DNA from: Spongiibacteraceae bacterium
GTDB lineage: Bacteria > Pseudomonadota > Gammaproteobacteria > Pseudomonadales > Dasaniaceae
Assembly: GCA_030621845.1 (NCBI GenBank)
Contig: JAUXHA010000021.1
Coordinates: 1 to 33,411, forward strand
Direction: 5' to 3'
DNA: 33,411 nt
The position numbers and the translations under genes are program-made. A model generated the notes under the pieces. It searched no databases. It was not told where the DNA came from and saw nothing but the letters and a program-made list of their open reading frames with translations. This document shows, in pieces, positions 9,035 through 19,142 of the stretch (position 1 is its first letter; each line of letters starts with the position of its first letter).

Positions 9035-9898
9035 ATGAGCTGGCTAGATAAGATTGTTCCAACGGTGGTGCGGCGCGAGAATAATGATCGGCGTACCAAT
9101 GTGCCCGAGGGCTTGTGGAAAAAATGTGTTAAGTGTGAAGCGGTATTGTATCGCCCCGAACTCGAAAAGAACCTCGATGTCTGTCCCAAGTGTAATCACC
9201 ATATGCGCATCGGTGCGCGGCGCCGTATTGCGACCTTTCTGGATGAGGGTAATAGCGAAGAAGTTTTCGCTCATATTGAGCCGATTGACCGCTTAAAATT
9301 CAAGGATAAAAAGAAATACCGCGATCGCCTGACAGCGGCACAAAAATCCACCGGTGAAAAAGATGCGCTGATTGCTATTAAAGGGGCGGTAAAGGGCGTG
9401 CCTGTGGTGGTGGTGGCCTTTGAATTTAATTTTCATGGCGGTTCAATGGGCTATGCCGTGGGTGAGAAGTTTACCCAGGCGGCTAATCTTGCTTTGCAGG
9501 AAAACATTCCCTTTATCTGTTTTTCCGCCTCGGGTGGCGCGCGTATGCAGGAGGCGCTTATTTCGCTGATGCAAATGGCGAAAACCAGCGCCGTACTGGA
9601 ACGTTTACGGCGCAATGGCGTGCCTTATATATCGGTCATGACCGATCCTATTTACGGCGGTGTGTCGGCGAGCCTGGCACTATTGGGTGATATCAATGTT
9701 GCCGAGCCAGCGGCACGTGCAGGTTTTGCCGGTCCTAATATTATTGAGCAGACTATTCGACAAAAGCTGCCACCGGGGTTCCAGCGCAGTGAATTCCTGA
9801 TGGAGCACGGTGCCATTGATATGATTATTCATCGTGCAGAAATGCGTGATGTGCTGGCCGGCCTGTTGGCTAAATTAACCCACAGGGCTGCTACGTAG
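9035..9898 (+). CDS. accD: Acetyl-CoA carboxylase carboxyltransferase beta subunit
   Basis: With AccA, transfers CO2 from biotin to acetyl-CoA to make malonyl-CoA for fatty-acid synthesis. A four-cysteine zinc ribbon is visible at Cys31, Cys34, Cys50 and Cys53. The crotonase-like body follows with the oxyanion-hole stretches [11 protein letters not shown] and [13 protein letters not shown] and with [11 protein letters not shown]. It begins [11 protein letters not shown], typical of gamma-proteobacterial AccD, with GGGA upstream. Length 287 aa. folC begins 7 bases after its stop, the usual accD-folC order. Confidence 0.97.
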   Translation: MSWLDKIVPTVVRRENNDRRTNVPEGLWKKCVKCEAVLYRPELEKNLDVCPKCNHHMRIGARRRIATFLDEGNSEEVFAHIEPIDRLKFKDKKKYRDRLTAAQKSTGEKDALIAIKGAVKGVPVVVVAFEFNFHGGSMGYAVGEKFTQAANLALQENIPFICFSASGGARMQEALISLMQMAKTSAVLERLRRNGVPYISVMTDPIYGGVSASLALLGDINVAEPAARAGFAGPNIIEQTIRQKLPPGFQRSEFLMEHGAIDMIIHRAEMRDVLAGLLAKLTHRAAT

Positions 9899-9905
9899 TC
9901 GGGCT

Positions 9906-11180
9906 ATGCGCTTTCAGTATCTGCAGGACTGGCTGGACTGGCTTGAAACCTGCCATCCCCGGGAAATCGAATTGGGCCTTGAGCGAATTGGCCGTGTCGC
10001 CGAGGCGCTTGATTTTTCTTTTTCCCGCAGCAAAGTGATCACGGTTGCCGGAACCAATGGCAAGGGTTCCTGTGTGGCAACGCTGTCCTGTGTCCTTACC
10101 GCGGCGGGTTATCAAACGGCCACTTATACTTCCCCCCATTTACTGCATTACAACGAGCGTATCGGTATTAACGGTGTGCCGGTCAGTGATCAGGATATTG
10201 TGCAGGCCTTTGCCCGTGTGGATGAGGCCAGGCAGTCAGTGTCCCTCAGCTATTTTGAATTCGGCACACTGGCGGCACTGGACATTTTTAATCGCCTGCA
10301 GCCCGAGGTGATGGTGCTGGAAGTTGGCCTGGGGGGGAGGTTGGATGCGGTTAATATCATCGATCCCGATGTGGCGGTGATTACTTCTATTGACCTCGAT
10401 CACCAGGATTGGCTGGGTGATGATCGGGAGCTCATCGGCCGGGAAAAAGCCGGCATTCTTCGCCGACACAGACCGCTTGTTTGTGGCGATGTCAAGCCCC
10501 CTGAAATTATTTCACGGGAAGCTGAGCGGGGAGCCGCGACACTGTTTCAGCGCGATAGCGAATTTAGTATTATTAAACAGGGCGAACAGCAATGGAGTTG
10601 GCGCGGCTGCAATGAGCATGGCGTTGCGTGTACCTTAAGCGATTTACCGCGGCCGGCGTTACCGCTCAATAGTGTGGCAGCAGCTTTACAGGCTATTGTT
10701 CTACTGCAACTGCCGGTAGAGCGCAGTGCCTATAACGCCTTGTCGAATCTGCAACTGCCTGGAAGATACCAACAACTGAGCTATCGAGGCTACTCGATCA
10801 TCCTTGACGTTGCCCATAATCCGGCGGCGGCAGATTATTTATCAGCGCAGTTACAGGATGATAAACACACGGCCTGTACCTATGCCTTGTTTGCATTGAT
10901 GAAAGATAAGGATTGTGCGGCTATAGTTGATGAATTAAAAGCCTCGGTGGACAACTGGTTGTTGCCGGGTCTGCCCAATGTGCCCAGGGCTATGGCAGCC
11001 AATGAGCTGGCGGAGTATATTTTGACAGCGCCGGTGAGTGTTTATACCGACACTAAGCAGGCACTGGACAGAGCGCTATCGCTGATGTCGGGCAATGACC
11101 GCTTATTGGTCGTGGGTTCTTTTTTCCTGGTGGCGGAAGTATTAAAAATAATCACACTCAAGGGTGATATCGATGGATAA
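9906..11180 (+). CDS. folC: Dihydrofolate synthase / folylpolyglutamate synthase
   Basis: Adds the first glutamate to dihydropteroate and further glutamates to tetrahydrofolate. It is a Mur-ligase-family ATPase with P-loop AGTNGKGS (Lys53). The EVGLGGRLDAVN motif, the TSIDLDHQDWLG segment with the carbamylated-lysine region EKAGILR, and the DVAHNPAA start of the C-terminal domain are visible. Length 424 aa is normal. The start lies 7 bases behind accD. Its last 8 bases overlap the start of the SPOR-domain gene, so translation is probably coupled. Confidence 0.95.
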   Translation: MRFQYLQDWLDWLETCHPREIELGLERIGRVAEALDFSFSRSKVITVAGTNGKGSCVATLSCVLTAAGYQTATYTSPHLLHYNERIGINGVPVSDQDIVQAFARVDEARQSVSLSYFEFGTLAALDIFNRLQPEVMVLEVGLGGRLDAVNIIDPDVAVITSIDLDHQDWLGDDRELIGREKAGILRRHRPLVCGDVKPPEIISREAERGAATLFQRDSEFSIIKQGEQQWSWRGCNEHGVACTLSDLPRPALPLNSVAAALQAIVLLQLPVERSAYNALSNLQLPGRYQQLSYRGYSIILDVAHNPAAADYLSAQLQDDKHTACTYALFALMKDKDCAAIVDELKASVDNWLLPGLPNVPRAMAANELAEYILTAPVSVYTDTKQALDRALSLMSGNDRLLVVGSFFLVAEVLKIITLKGDIDG

Positions 11181-11697
11181 TGGTATGTTGCGGCGTCGTT
11201 TACTGGGTGCTTTTGTTTTGCTCAGTCTGGCGGTGATTCTGTGGCCGATGATGTTTTCTAATACGACGGGCCCCTTTGTCGATAAGCGCACGCAAATTCC
11301 GCAAGCGCGAACGTTTAAGGAATATACTGTCCCCCAGCCAACAAAACCCCAGGGTATTGCGCCGGTGGAAGAAAGAGTTTTTGCTGATGAGGTTGCTGCG
11401 CCCGTGCCCGTTGAGAAAGCGACAGCAACAAAGCCGCAACTCAATGCTAGCGGGCTTCCTCAGTCCTGGGTTATTCAGGCCGGGAGTTTTTCTGAGAGCG
11501 GCAATGCCAAAGCCCTGGAATTGAAGTTAAAGCAGCAGGGTTATAAGGCTTACACTGAAACCATTGCTACCAGCAAGGGGACGAGTGTGCGTGTTTTTGT
11601 TGGCCCCTGGTTGAGCAAAAAACAAGCCGTTACAGAGAAGCAAAAAATCGACCGGGCTTTTACCTTGAATGGCAATATTGTTCTCTATGTCCCCTGA
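11173..11697 (+). CDS. SPOR-domain membrane protein (DedD-like)
   Basis: A small inner-membrane protein expected to bind denuded septal peptidoglycan. It has a basic start (MDNGMLRRR), one membrane helix about 9-28 (LLGAFVLLSLAVILWP), a low-complexity Pro/Ala/Lys linker, and a C-terminal SPOR domain about 96-174 (SWVIQAGSFSESGNAKAL ... VRVFVGPW). The ATG at 11173 is chosen over the GTG at 11164; it overlaps the folC stop. Position between folC and cvpA is that of DedD in E. coli and of the SPOR protein in P. aeruginosa. Function in division is inferred from the family. Confidence 0.88.
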   Translation: MDNGMLRRRLLGAFVLLSLAVILWPMMFSNTTGPFVDKRTQIPQARTFKEYTVPQPTKPQGIAPVEERVFADEVAAPVPVEKATATKPQLNASGLPQSWVIQAGSFSESGNAKALELKLKQQGYKAYTETIATSKGTSVRVFVGPWLSKKQAVTEKQKIDRAFTLNGNIVLYVP

Positions 11698-11710
11698 AAA
11701 TAAAAACCTT

Positions 11711-11738
11711 TTGGGGCGGGTGGCAGCTCTGGTAGAAT
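11711..11738 (+). promoter_or_regulatory. Likely sigma70 promoter of cvpA-purF
   Basis: TTGGGG at 11711-11716 and TAGAAT at 11733-11738 are 16 bases apart. The bases before the -10 box are TGG, giving an extended -10 (TGn) signature. Transcription would begin about 35 bases before the cvpA ATG, in a gap with no other feature. Confidence 0.45.
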
Positions 11739-11780
11739 GCCGGACAATTATGCGAATACCTCACCATAAACGGAGTAGCA

Positions 11781-12275
11781 ATGAATTGGGCTGACTGGCT
11801 AATCGTAGCTATTTTTGCGGTTTCCTGCTTGATCAGTATTAAGCGTGGATTTGTTAAAGAAGCCATCTCCCTGCTGATATGGGCTGTGGCATTTTTTATT
11901 GCGGTTACCTTCAGTGAACGTCTGGCCGTTTTGCTGGGGGATATTATTACAAGTCCGTCGGCGCGTTATATGGTTTCCTACGGGGTATTATTTGCGATCA
12001 CACTGATCGTCGGTTCGATGGTCAATTATTTGATCGGTGAACTGGTTCATATGACCGGTTTAAGTGGCACTGATCGTTTATTTGGCATGGTATTTGGTAT
12101 GGCCAGGGCGCTGATTGTGGTCATGGCGCTGTTGATTTTAACACCTAAATTAATCCCCGTTCAGCAGGAAAGTTGGTGGGGTGACTCCTTGCTCATTGAG
12201 GAATTTTCATTGATGGAGCAGTGGAGTAAGGATACCTTTAGTATGTTAATGGCGTTAGTCAGTGATTTGTTTTAG
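11781..12275 (+). CDS. cvpA: CvpA family membrane protein
   Basis: An inner-membrane protein required for colicin V production in E. coli; its molecular role is unsettled, though it is linked to envelope stress and purine metabolism genes. It begins MNWADWLIVAIFAVSCLISIKRGFVKE, the family signature, and has four hydrophobic segments at about 5-22, 28-45, 63-82 and 100-120. GGAG lies 7 bases before the ATG. Length 164 aa is typical. purF follows after 78 bases, the classic cvpA-purF arrangement. Confidence 0.93.
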   Translation: MNWADWLIVAIFAVSCLISIKRGFVKEAISLLIWAVAFFIAVTFSERLAVLLGDIITSPSARYMVSYGVLFAITLIVGSMVNYLIGELVHMTGLSGTDRLFGMVFGMARALIVVMALLILTPKLIPVQQESWWGDSLLIEEFSLMEQWSKDTFSMLMALVSDLF

Positions 12276-12353
12276 ATCTGCCCCGGTCATCGACTGAACG
12301 ATGATATTGATAGGTAAGGGATACTGTTTACTTAGTTTACTGGAGTCCAGCTA

Positions 12354-13886
12354 ATGTGTGGCATTGTTGGTGTTGTTGCTAAATCCAATGTTAATCAGGA
12401 CATTTATGATGCCCTGACAGTATTACAACATCGTGGACAGGATGCCGCAGGTATCGTGACCTGTGATGATGGACGGCTGAACCAGAGAAAAGGTAATGGC
12501 CTGGTTAATGATGTTTTTCATACGCGGCATATGGAGCGATTGCAGGGTAATATCGGTGTGGGTCATGTACGTTACCCCACAGCGGGCAGTTCCAGTCCGG
12601 CTCTGGCGCAACCGTTTTATGTCAATTCACCCTATGGTATTAGTCTTGCTCACAATGGTAATCTGACCAATACAGCAGCCCTGAGCCAGGAGCTGTTCCA
12701 GGCCGATTTACGCCATTTAAATACTGATTCAGACTCGGAAGTGTTGCTCAATGTATTTGCCCATGAGCTACAGAAACTGGGTAAGTTAAGCCCCAATGCA
12801 GAGGATATCTTTACCGCTGTAAGCGGTGTTCACAGTCGTTGCCGTGGTGGTTATGCCGCTGTTGCGATGATAGCGAACTATGGCATTGTCGGTATGCGTG
12901 ATCCGTTCGGTATTCGACCGCTGGTGTTTGGTGAGCGAGAAACAGCCGCGGGTATGGAATATATGATGGCATCGGAAAGTGTTGCTCTTGATGTGCTGGG
13001 CTTTAAATTAGTCCGGGATGTTGAGCCGGGAGAAGCCGTTTATATTGATGTTGCAGGGAACTTGCATGCCCGCCAGTGTGCTCATATTACCAAGGCATCG
13101 CCCTGTATTTTTGAACATGTGTATTTCGCCCGCCCTGACTCCATCATGGATGGGATTTCTGTTTACAAGGCGCGCTTGCGGCAGGGGGAGTATCTCGCCG
13201 CCAAGGTACTGGCACTGAGGCCGGACCATGATATCGACGTGGTCATCCCGATACCGGATTCCAGTCGCATCGCCGGGCAGTCAATGGCGCATAATCTCGG
13301 GGTAAAATTTCGAGAAGGGCTGGTTAAAAATCGTTATATCGGGCGGACTTTTATTATGCCCGGGCAAAGCCAGCGGAAAAAATCTGTGCGCCAGAAACTC
13401 AATCCGATTGAGTTGGAGTTCAAGGGCAAAAATGTCATGCTGGTCGATGACTCCATTGTGCGAGGGACCACCTGCAGGCAAATCATTGAGATGGCTCGGG
13501 ACGCTGGGGCGGCCAAAGTGTACTTTTCTTCGGCGGCACCCCCGGTGCGTTATCCCAATGTTTATGGTATTGATATGCCATCAGCACATGAGTTAATTGC
13601 CCATGATCGCAGCGAAGATGAAGTCTGTGAGTTAATTGGTGCCGATTGGCTGGTTTATCAGGATCTGGATGATCTGGTCGCCAGTTCTGCCGAGGGTAAT
13701 CCCGATGTGCCGGAATTCGATTGCTCGGTATTTAGCGGCCATTATGTGACGGGTGATGTTGACCGGAATTATCTCGACCGGCTCGAGGCCGATCGTAGCG
13801 ATGAGGTTAAAAGTGTTAAAGAAACAGCATTGGCGGGAGAGGGTGCAGTGATTGGCTTGCACAATGACGATGCAATTGCAGATTGA
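12354..13886 (+). CDS. purF: Amidophosphoribosyltransferase PurF
   Basis: Catalyses the committed step of purine synthesis, PRPP plus glutamine to phosphoribosylamine. It starts MCGIVGVV, with the glutaminase nucleophile Cys2 at the mature N-terminus and no propeptide, as in the E. coli type. The Ntn-hydrolase landmarks [10 protein letters not shown] and [10 protein letters not shown] are present. The phosphoribosyltransferase PRPP loop is [13 protein letters not shown] with Asp365-Asp366. No cluster of iron-sulfur cysteines is seen. GGAG lies 8 bases before the ATG. Length 510 aa. metZ begins 18 bases downstream, as in Pseudomonas. Confidence 0.97.
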   Translation: MCGIVGVVAKSNVNQDIYDALTVLQHRGQDAAGIVTCDDGRLNQRKGNGLVNDVFHTRHMERLQGNIGVGHVRYPTAGSSSPALAQPFYVNSPYGISLAHNGNLTNTAALSQELFQADLRHLNTDSDSEVLLNVFAHELQKLGKLSPNAEDIFTAVSGVHSRCRGGYAAVAMIANYGIVGMRDPFGIRPLVFGERETAAGMEYMMASESVALDVLGFKLVRDVEPGEAVYIDVAGNLHARQCAHITKASPCIFEHVYFARPDSIMDGISVYKARLRQGEYLAAKVLALRPDHDIDVVIPIPDSSRIAGQSMAHNLGVKFREGLVKNRYIGRTFIMPGQSQRKKSVRQKLNPIELEFKGKNVMLVDDSIVRGTTCRQIIEMARDAGAAKVYFSSAAPPVRYPNVYGIDMPSAHELIAHDRSEDEVCELIGADWLVYQDLDDLVASSAEGNPDVPEFDCSVFSGHYVTGDVDRNYLDRLEADRSDEVKSVKETALAGEGAVIGLHNDDAIAD

Positions 13887-13904
13887 GCAGAAGTCGATAA
13901 AACG

Positions 13905-15110
13905 ATGAATGATAAATACGAACGTTTACAGGAAGCACTGCTGGAGGCCGGGATTGATACCCTGGCTATTCGCGCTGGACAACAACGCACTGCAGAGGGA
14001 GAGCACTCGGAGCCTATTTTTACTACCTCCAGTTATGTTTTCGACAATGCGGCCCAGGCCGCCGCTCGTTTTGCTAATGAAGAGCCGGGCAATGTGTATT
14101 CGCGTTATACCAATCCAACAGTAAGAACCTTTGAGCAGCGAATAGCGGCGATGGAAGGTGCCGAAGCGGCGGTGGCGACGTCCACGGGCATGGCGGCAAT
14201 TTTGAGTACCTGTATGGCATTGCTGCAATCCGGTGACCATGTGATTTGTTCGAGAAGTGTGTTCGGGACAACCACGGTATTATTTAATAAGTTTCTTGCC
14301 AAATTTGGTGTCGAAGTTAGTTTTGTGTCACCGGTTAATGCTGATGAGTGGACCCAGGCCTTACAGAAAAACACCCGATTGTTTTTTTTGGAAACACCCT
14401 CAAATCCTCTCAGTGAGGTGGCCGATATCGCAGCGCTGGCAGCAATAGCCAAGGCCAATAACTGCCTGTTGGTAGTCGATAACTGTTTTTGTACACCGGC
14501 CTTGCAAAAGCCACTGCAATTAGGTGCCGATATCGTGGTTCATTCAGCCACCAAATACCTCGATGGCCAGGGGCGCTGTATGGGGGGAGTCGTTGTTGGC
14601 GCTGTTGAGCATATGGATGAAGTGCTCGGCTTTCTGCGTTCCTGCGGTCCGACCATGAGTCCGTTTAACGCCTGGGTATTTCTCAAAGGGCTGGAAACCT
14701 TACGCCTGCGGATGGATGCTCATAGTAGCAATGCCCTGGAGCTGGCGCTGTGGCTTGAACAACAGGCGGGTATAGACGTCGTACACTATGCGGGCCTGAG
14801 CTCGCATCCTCAGCATCAGCTGGCGGCGAGACAGCAGCGCGCTTTTGGCGGGGTGCTTTCTTTCCAGCTCAGCGGTGACCGCAAGGCGGCCTGGCGATTT
14901 ATCGATGCAACGGTGCTCTGCTCATTAACGGCTAATCTGGGCGATGTAAAAACCACGATTGTCCATCCTGCCACGACAACGCATGGTCGCCTTAGCGATG
15001 AGCAGCGAGCAGTGGCCGGTATTAGCGACAACCTAATCCGGGTAGCGGTTGGGCTGGAAGATATCGCTGATTTGAAACGCGATATGCAACGCGGCCTCGA
15101 CGCGGTGTAA
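13905..15110 (+). CDS. metZ: O-succinylhomoserine sulfhydrylase MetZ
   Basis: A PLP enzyme that makes homocysteine directly from O-succinylhomoserine and sulfide in methionine synthesis. The PLP lysine is Lys217 in VHSATKYLDGQGRCMGG; the GQGRCMGG continuation is characteristic of MetZ rather than MetB/MetC. Other Cys/Met-metabolism landmarks are YSRYTNPTV, ATSTGMAAI and ETPSNPL. Length 401 aa. The purF-metZ pair is conserved in pseudomonads and supports MetZ over cystathionine gamma-synthase. Confidence 0.93.
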   Translation: MNDKYERLQEALLEAGIDTLAIRAGQQRTAEGEHSEPIFTTSSYVFDNAAQAAARFANEEPGNVYSRYTNPTVRTFEQRIAAMEGAEAAVATSTGMAAILSTCMALLQSGDHVICSRSVFGTTTVLFNKFLAKFGVEVSFVSPVNADEWTQALQKNTRLFFLETPSNPLSEVADIAALAAIAKANNCLLVVDNCFCTPALQKPLQLGADIVVHSATKYLDGQGRCMGGVVVGAVEHMDEVLGFLRSCGPTMSPFNAWVFLKGLETLRLRMDAHSSNALELALWLEQQAGIDVVHYAGLSSHPQHQLAARQQRAFGGVLSFQLSGDRKAAWRFIDATVLCSLTANLGDVKTTIVHPATTTHGRLSDEQRAVAGISDNLIRVAVGLEDIADLKRDMQRGLDAV

Positions 15111-15192
15111 ATTAACTCGACTTTGGAAAATGCTTAGCGGGCTATTTCTAATACCCCCTTGCGCGGCCTTTCTCATTCTGCCTGCCTGATTC

Positions 15193-15217
15193 AATGCTAC
15201 ACTTATGTGGCATTTTT
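15193..15217 (+). terminator. Weak hairpin with T-run after metZ
   Basis: AATGC (15193-15197) and GCATT (15210-15214) plus an inner CAC/GTG pair form a small stem with a two-base bulge and TTAT loop, followed by a short T-run. It lies 83 bases past metZ and 20 before the MoxR gene. The stem is short, so the call is tentative. Confidence 0.3.
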
Positions 15218-15237
15218 AATTTTGGATACAGTGATTT

Positions 15238-16155
15238 ATGCAGAAGTTACTCGACCAGGCGGTTAATGAAATTGGCTCTGTATTATTAGGTAAGGAAACC
15301 CAAATACGCTTGGCTCTGTGTTGCCTGGTTGCCCGCGGCCACCTGTTGATTGAAGATCTTCCGGGAATGGGTAAAACCACCCTGTCACACGCCTTGGCAC
15401 GCGTGCTGGGACTTGACTATAAACGGGTGCAATTCACCAGTGATTTGTTGCCAGCGGATATTTTGGGCACATCGATCTTCAACAAGGAACGCTCGACCTT
15501 CGAATTTATCCCCGGGCCGATATTTACCCAGATATTATTAGCAGACGAAATTAATCGCACCACACCAAAAACGCAAAGTGCCTTACTGGAACCGATGGAG
15601 GAAGGGCAGGTTACTATTGAGGGCAGTACCCGTGAACTGCCTGCGCCCTTTTTCATTATCGCGACACAAAATCCAGCGACTCAGTCCGGCACTTATCCAT
15701 TGCCAGAATCACAGCTGGATCGATTCCTGATGCGTATTTCCCTCGGTTATCCCGACCATGAGGCGGAACGAAAACTGTTTCAGGGAGGCAGTAGCCTTAA
15801 AAAACTCAACCATCTCAAGTGCTGTATCAACGTGCAGCAACTGGTTGCTATGCAAAATGCCGTCGATGCTATTCATGCCTCGGACAATCTGCTGGATTAC
15901 TTGCAGCGCCTGATTGCGGTGACCCGTGAATCGGCCAATTTTGCCTACGGTGTGTCCCCGCGCGGCGCGGTTTCCTTGTTGCGCAGTGCTAAAACCTGGG
16001 CATTGATGCTAGGGCGAGCACATGTGGTACCAGAAGATTTACAAATGGTATTGCCTTCAGTGCTGGATCATCGTTTGGCCAGTTCAGTGGATTATCACAG
16101 TGATAGCGATTCACTGTCGCAAAAGCTGTTGCAAGAAGTCGCTGTGATCGTGTAG
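15238..16155 (+). CDS. MoxR-family AAA+ ATPase
   Basis: An ATPase chaperone of the MoxR group, generally acting on partner proteins encoded beside it. Walker A is DLPGMGKTT (Lys46) and Walker B ILLADEINR (Asp103, Glu104). The sensor-1-like IATQNPATQSGTYPLPESQLDRF segment and the C-terminal lid (YGVSPRGAVSLLRSAKTWALM) are typical. Length 305 aa. It is 9 bases upstream of a DUF58 gene and then a transglutaminase, the common MoxR-DUF58-TgpA order. The specific client is unknown. The ribosome site is weak (GGATAC). Confidence 0.92.
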   Translation: MQKLLDQAVNEIGSVLLGKETQIRLALCCLVARGHLLIEDLPGMGKTTLSHALARVLGLDYKRVQFTSDLLPADILGTSIFNKERSTFEFIPGPIFTQILLADEINRTTPKTQSALLEPMEEGQVTIEGSTRELPAPFFIIATQNPATQSGTYPLPESQLDRFLMRISLGYPDHEAERKLFQGGSSLKKLNHLKCCINVQQLVAMQNAVDAIHASDNLLDYLQRLIAVTRESANFAYGVSPRGAVSLLRSAKTWALMLGRAHVVPEDLQMVLPSVLDHRLASSVDYHSDSDSLSQKLLQEVAVIV

Positions 16156-16164
16156 AGCAGTATT

Positions 16165-17130
16165 ATGTTTGAATGGCTGATTACTCTGTTTAAATCTAAC
16201 TACCAGCGATGGCTTAGCCGCCGTATACCCGCCGCAAAATTGGTAACCTTAAATCAGCGGCGTATTTTTATCTTTCCATCCAGGGCGGGGTTCTCCTTTC
16301 TCGCACTGTTATTACTGTTGTTAATCGCGGCGATTAATTACCAGAACAATATGGCCTTCGCGCTGGTTTTTTTACTGGCCTGTGTGTTTTTTGTTTCGGT
16401 ATTACACACCTATGCGAACCTGTCAGGTTTGACCATTCAGGCATTACAAGCAAAGCCGGTTTTCGCTGGTGACAGTATTGCGATTGAGTTGCGCTTAAGC
16501 CGCAAGGGTGTAGCGCATTACTACGATATTAAACTGGCCTGGAAGCATTCGGACCAGCGAATCGTCTCCTTGCTTGCTAATGACGAACAGCGAATCAGCT
16601 TATATTTGCCGACCTCTCGCCGCGGCCTGTTGAGACCTGGTCGCTTGACGATTGAAACTGTTTACCCGCTGGGCTTGCTGCGCGCCTGGAGTTCGCTGGC
16701 GCTGGACATTGAAGCGCTGGTCTACCCCCGCCCGCTGGCGGTTGATATGAAGGCATTAACCGCTGTTGACGGTGAAGAGGGTGAGGCGATGCTGGCCGAT
16801 GGCAGTGATGATTTTTATGGTTTCAGGGATTATCAAGCGGGCGATTCATTAAAGAATATTTATTGGAAAGGCTACGCCAAAGGACATGATTTACAGCTGA
16901 AGCAATTCTCTTCGTTTCGACAAAAACAACTGTGGCTTGATTGGCAGACGTTTAATGGCAATATCGAAACGCGCTTGAGTTATTTATGTTACTGGGCATT
17001 GAGGCTTGAGAGTCAGCAAAAAGAATATGGCTTGCGTTTGCCCGACAAGGAAATTGCTCCGGCAAAGGGTATGCGCCATCAGGCGGCGGTGTTGCGTTCG
17101 CTGGCTTTATATCAACAGGGTGCAGCTTAA
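16165..17130 (+). CDS. DUF58 domain membrane protein
   Basis: A probable membrane partner of the MoxR ATPase; biochemical role unknown. Two adjacent membrane helices lie at about 43-57 (FSFLALLLLLLIAAI) and 62-82 (MAFALVFLLACVFFVSV). The DUF58 signature in the C-terminal half is YGFRDYQAGDSLKNIYWKG. The protein ends at 321 aa, slightly short but complete. Its stop codon and the next gene's ATG share one base (TAATG), implying coupled translation with the transglutaminase. Confidence 0.88.
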   Translation: MFEWLITLFKSNYQRWLSRRIPAAKLVTLNQRRIFIFPSRAGFSFLALLLLLLIAAINYQNNMAFALVFLLACVFFVSVLHTYANLSGLTIQALQAKPVFAGDSIAIELRLSRKGVAHYYDIKLAWKHSDQRIVSLLANDEQRISLYLPTSRRGLLRPGRLTIETVYPLGLLRAWSSLALDIEALVYPRPLAVDMKALTAVDGEEGEAMLADGSDDFYGFRDYQAGDSLKNIYWKGYAKGHDLQLKQFSSFRQKQLWLDWQTFNGNIETRLSYLCYWALRLESQQKEYGLRLPDKEIAPAKGMRHQAAVLRSLALYQQGAA

Positions 17131-19112
17131 TGCAGGTGGCCTGGCAGATCCCGCGCAATTGCCTGGCCTGGCTATTGTTTTCGCAATTAACCGTTATTGC
17201 GCCACAGGCTTCACGGCTTCCCCTTTGGGTGCTGGTGGTTTATCTGTTGGCAGGGCTTTGGCGGGTGATGGTTTACCAGGGACGATGGTCTTTTCCCCAT
17301 TGGCCAATTAAAGTTTCAATGATGCTGGCCTGTTTTGTCGGTATTTTTCTTAGCTATGGTTCTTTACTTGGACTTGAACCGGCGGTTGCCTTACTGATTT
17401 CAGGCTTTTCATTAAAGCTGATTGAGGTGATTAAACAGCGTGATGTCTATGTGATTATATTTCTGGCTTATCTGGTGTTGTTAACGGAATTTATCTTTTC
17501 ACAGGATATTTACATCACCGTTTATATGTTATTACCGATGACTACTGTGACCGCCTCATTGGTGGCTCTGCATCAACATGGCTACGATGGATTTAGCTTC
17601 ACCAGCCTGCGTAAGGCGGCGGTTATCCTTTTGCAAGCGTTTCCCTTGATGTTGTTGTTGTTCTTTATTTTCCCGCGTGTTGCGCCGCTGTGGTCGGTGC
17701 CGCTACCCACCCACCAGGCCAAAACAGGGGTGAGTGATACTTTGTCGCCGGGTGATATTTCCTCGCTTAGCCAGAGTAGTGAGTTGGCATTTCGGGTGGA
17801 CTTTCAAACTGCCATTCCGCCACCAAAACAACGTTACTGGCGAGGCCTGGTACTGGATCAGTTTGATGGAAGAAAATGGACTCGTAGTGAGCTCGACCAG
17901 GGCGCTACTATGGATAAGCCATTGTCTCAAACGGGTGCTGGTGTGATTAACTACACGGTTATTCAAGAGCCTACTTTCCAGCCGTGGCTGTTTACACTTG
18001 CGGTGGCTTATTCAACCACTGCGGGTATAGAGCGTACCGCTGACTATCGTTTGCAGAGAAAGTTACCAGTTAGTGAACGACTAATTTATCAGGTATCCAG
18101 TGATACGCGGCAGCCAATGGATGTGCAGCTCGATAAGCGCTTGCGGCTGATGAATACCCGGCTACCGGTGCAGGGAAACCAAAGGGCGCAGCTGTTGGCG
18201 GATCAACTGTACGCCCAGTCCACGGGTAAAAGAGATTATATTAATACCCTCTTGCGCCGGTTCAGTGAGCAGGACTACGTCTATACTTTGAATCCTCCCG
18301 CACTGGGTGAAAACAGCATCGATGCGTTTTTGTTTGATTCCCGGCGTGGCTTTTGTGGTCACTATGCCAGCAGCTTTGCTTTTTTGATGCGAGCGGTTGA
18401 TATACCCGCCAGAATAATTGGCGGCTATTTAGGCGGCGAGGTCAATCCCATTACCGGCACGGTACTGGTTCACCAGTTTGATGCCCATGCCTGGGTTGAG
18501 GTTTGGTTGCCAGGCTCTGGTTGGTTGCGAGTGGACCCAACCGCTGCGGTCTCGCCGGAGCGGATTGAGCAAGGCCTTGAACAGGCGGTGGCAGCGGAGG
18601 GCAGTTTTCTTTCCGGGGCACCTTTATCAGCCGCTCGTTATCGCCATATTATCTGGTTGAATACCCTGCGTATGCGAATGGACGCACTGAATTATTATTG
18701 GATAAACTGGGTGCTTGATTTCAAGGGTGAGAAGCAATTACAGGTATTGAAAGCCTTGTTGGGAGAAGTAACCGCGCCGCGTTTAATCCTGTTGGTGCTT
18801 TCCGTGGGTGCTGTGGTGCTGTCGGTAATCACTTTCTTGCTGTTCAAATCCAGGCGGGGGAGTAAACAAGGCCCAGCGGAAGGCGTTTACTTTGCTATGT
18901 GTCGCCGTCTTGATAAGCTCGGTTTTCATCGCCATGCTGGCGAGGGGCCAATGGATTTTGCCCACCGTATCGCTGCCGAACAGCCGCAATGGAAAGAGCA
19001 TTTACTGTCGGCAAGCAGGGCCTATGCCAGCCTGGCTTATGAGCCGTTGCTGCCGAAGCAGCAACAGGCGATATTGAAATTATTGCGTACCGAGGCAGCA
19101 AGGATTAAATGA
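17130..19112 (+). CDS. TgpA-type membrane transglutaminase-like protein
   Basis: A membrane protein with a periplasmic transglutaminase-like core, related to P. aeruginosa TgpA (a viability-associated protein). About five to six helices fill residues 10-185 (DUF3488 region). The soluble core carries the papain-like triad Cys409 in RRGFCGHYAS, His453 in FDAHAWVEVW and Asp469 in LRVDPTAA. Another membrane helix lies at about 552-572, followed by a short DUF4129-like cytoplasmic tail with an SRAYASLAYEP segment. All catalytic residues are intact and the length (660 aa) is standard. Third gene of the MoxR operon. Substrate unknown. Confidence 0.9.
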   Translation: MQVAWQIPRNCLAWLLFSQLTVIAPQASRLPLWVLVVYLLAGLWRVMVYQGRWSFPHWPIKVSMMLACFVGIFLSYGSLLGLEPAVALLISGFSLKLIEVIKQRDVYVIIFLAYLVLLTEFIFSQDIYITVYMLLPMTTVTASLVALHQHGYDGFSFTSLRKAAVILLQAFPLMLLLFFIFPRVAPLWSVPLPTHQAKTGVSDTLSPGDISSLSQSSELAFRVDFQTAIPPPKQRYWRGLVLDQFDGRKWTRSELDQGATMDKPLSQTGAGVINYTVIQEPTFQPWLFTLAVAYSTTAGIERTADYRLQRKLPVSERLIYQVSSDTRQPMDVQLDKRLRLMNTRLPVQGNQRAQLLADQLYAQSTGKRDYINTLLRRFSEQDYVYTLNPPALGENSIDAFLFDSRRGFCGHYASSFAFLMRAVDIPARIIGGYLGGEVNPITGTVLVHQFDAHAWVEVWLPGSGWLRVDPTAAVSPERIEQGLEQAVAAEGSFLSGAPLSAARYRHIIWLNTLRMRMDALNYYWINWVLDFKGEKQLQVLKALLGEVTAPRLILLVLSVGAVVLSVITFLLFKSRRGSKQGPAEGVYFAMCRRLDKLGFHRHAGEGPMDFAHRIAAEQPQWKEHLLSASRAYASLAYEPLLPKQQQAILKLLRTEAARIK

Positions 19113-19115
19113 GCG

Positions 19116-19142
19116 TCAACAACGCCACCCCTGTTGATTTTT
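19116..19142 (+). terminator. Possible terminator of the MoxR operon
   Basis: TCAACA (19116-19121) pairs with TGTTGA (19132-19137) around a 10-base loop and runs into TTTTT. An alternative outer pairing CGTCAA/TTGACG also exists. The stem is AT-rich and short but lies immediately after the transglutaminase stop. Confidence 0.4.
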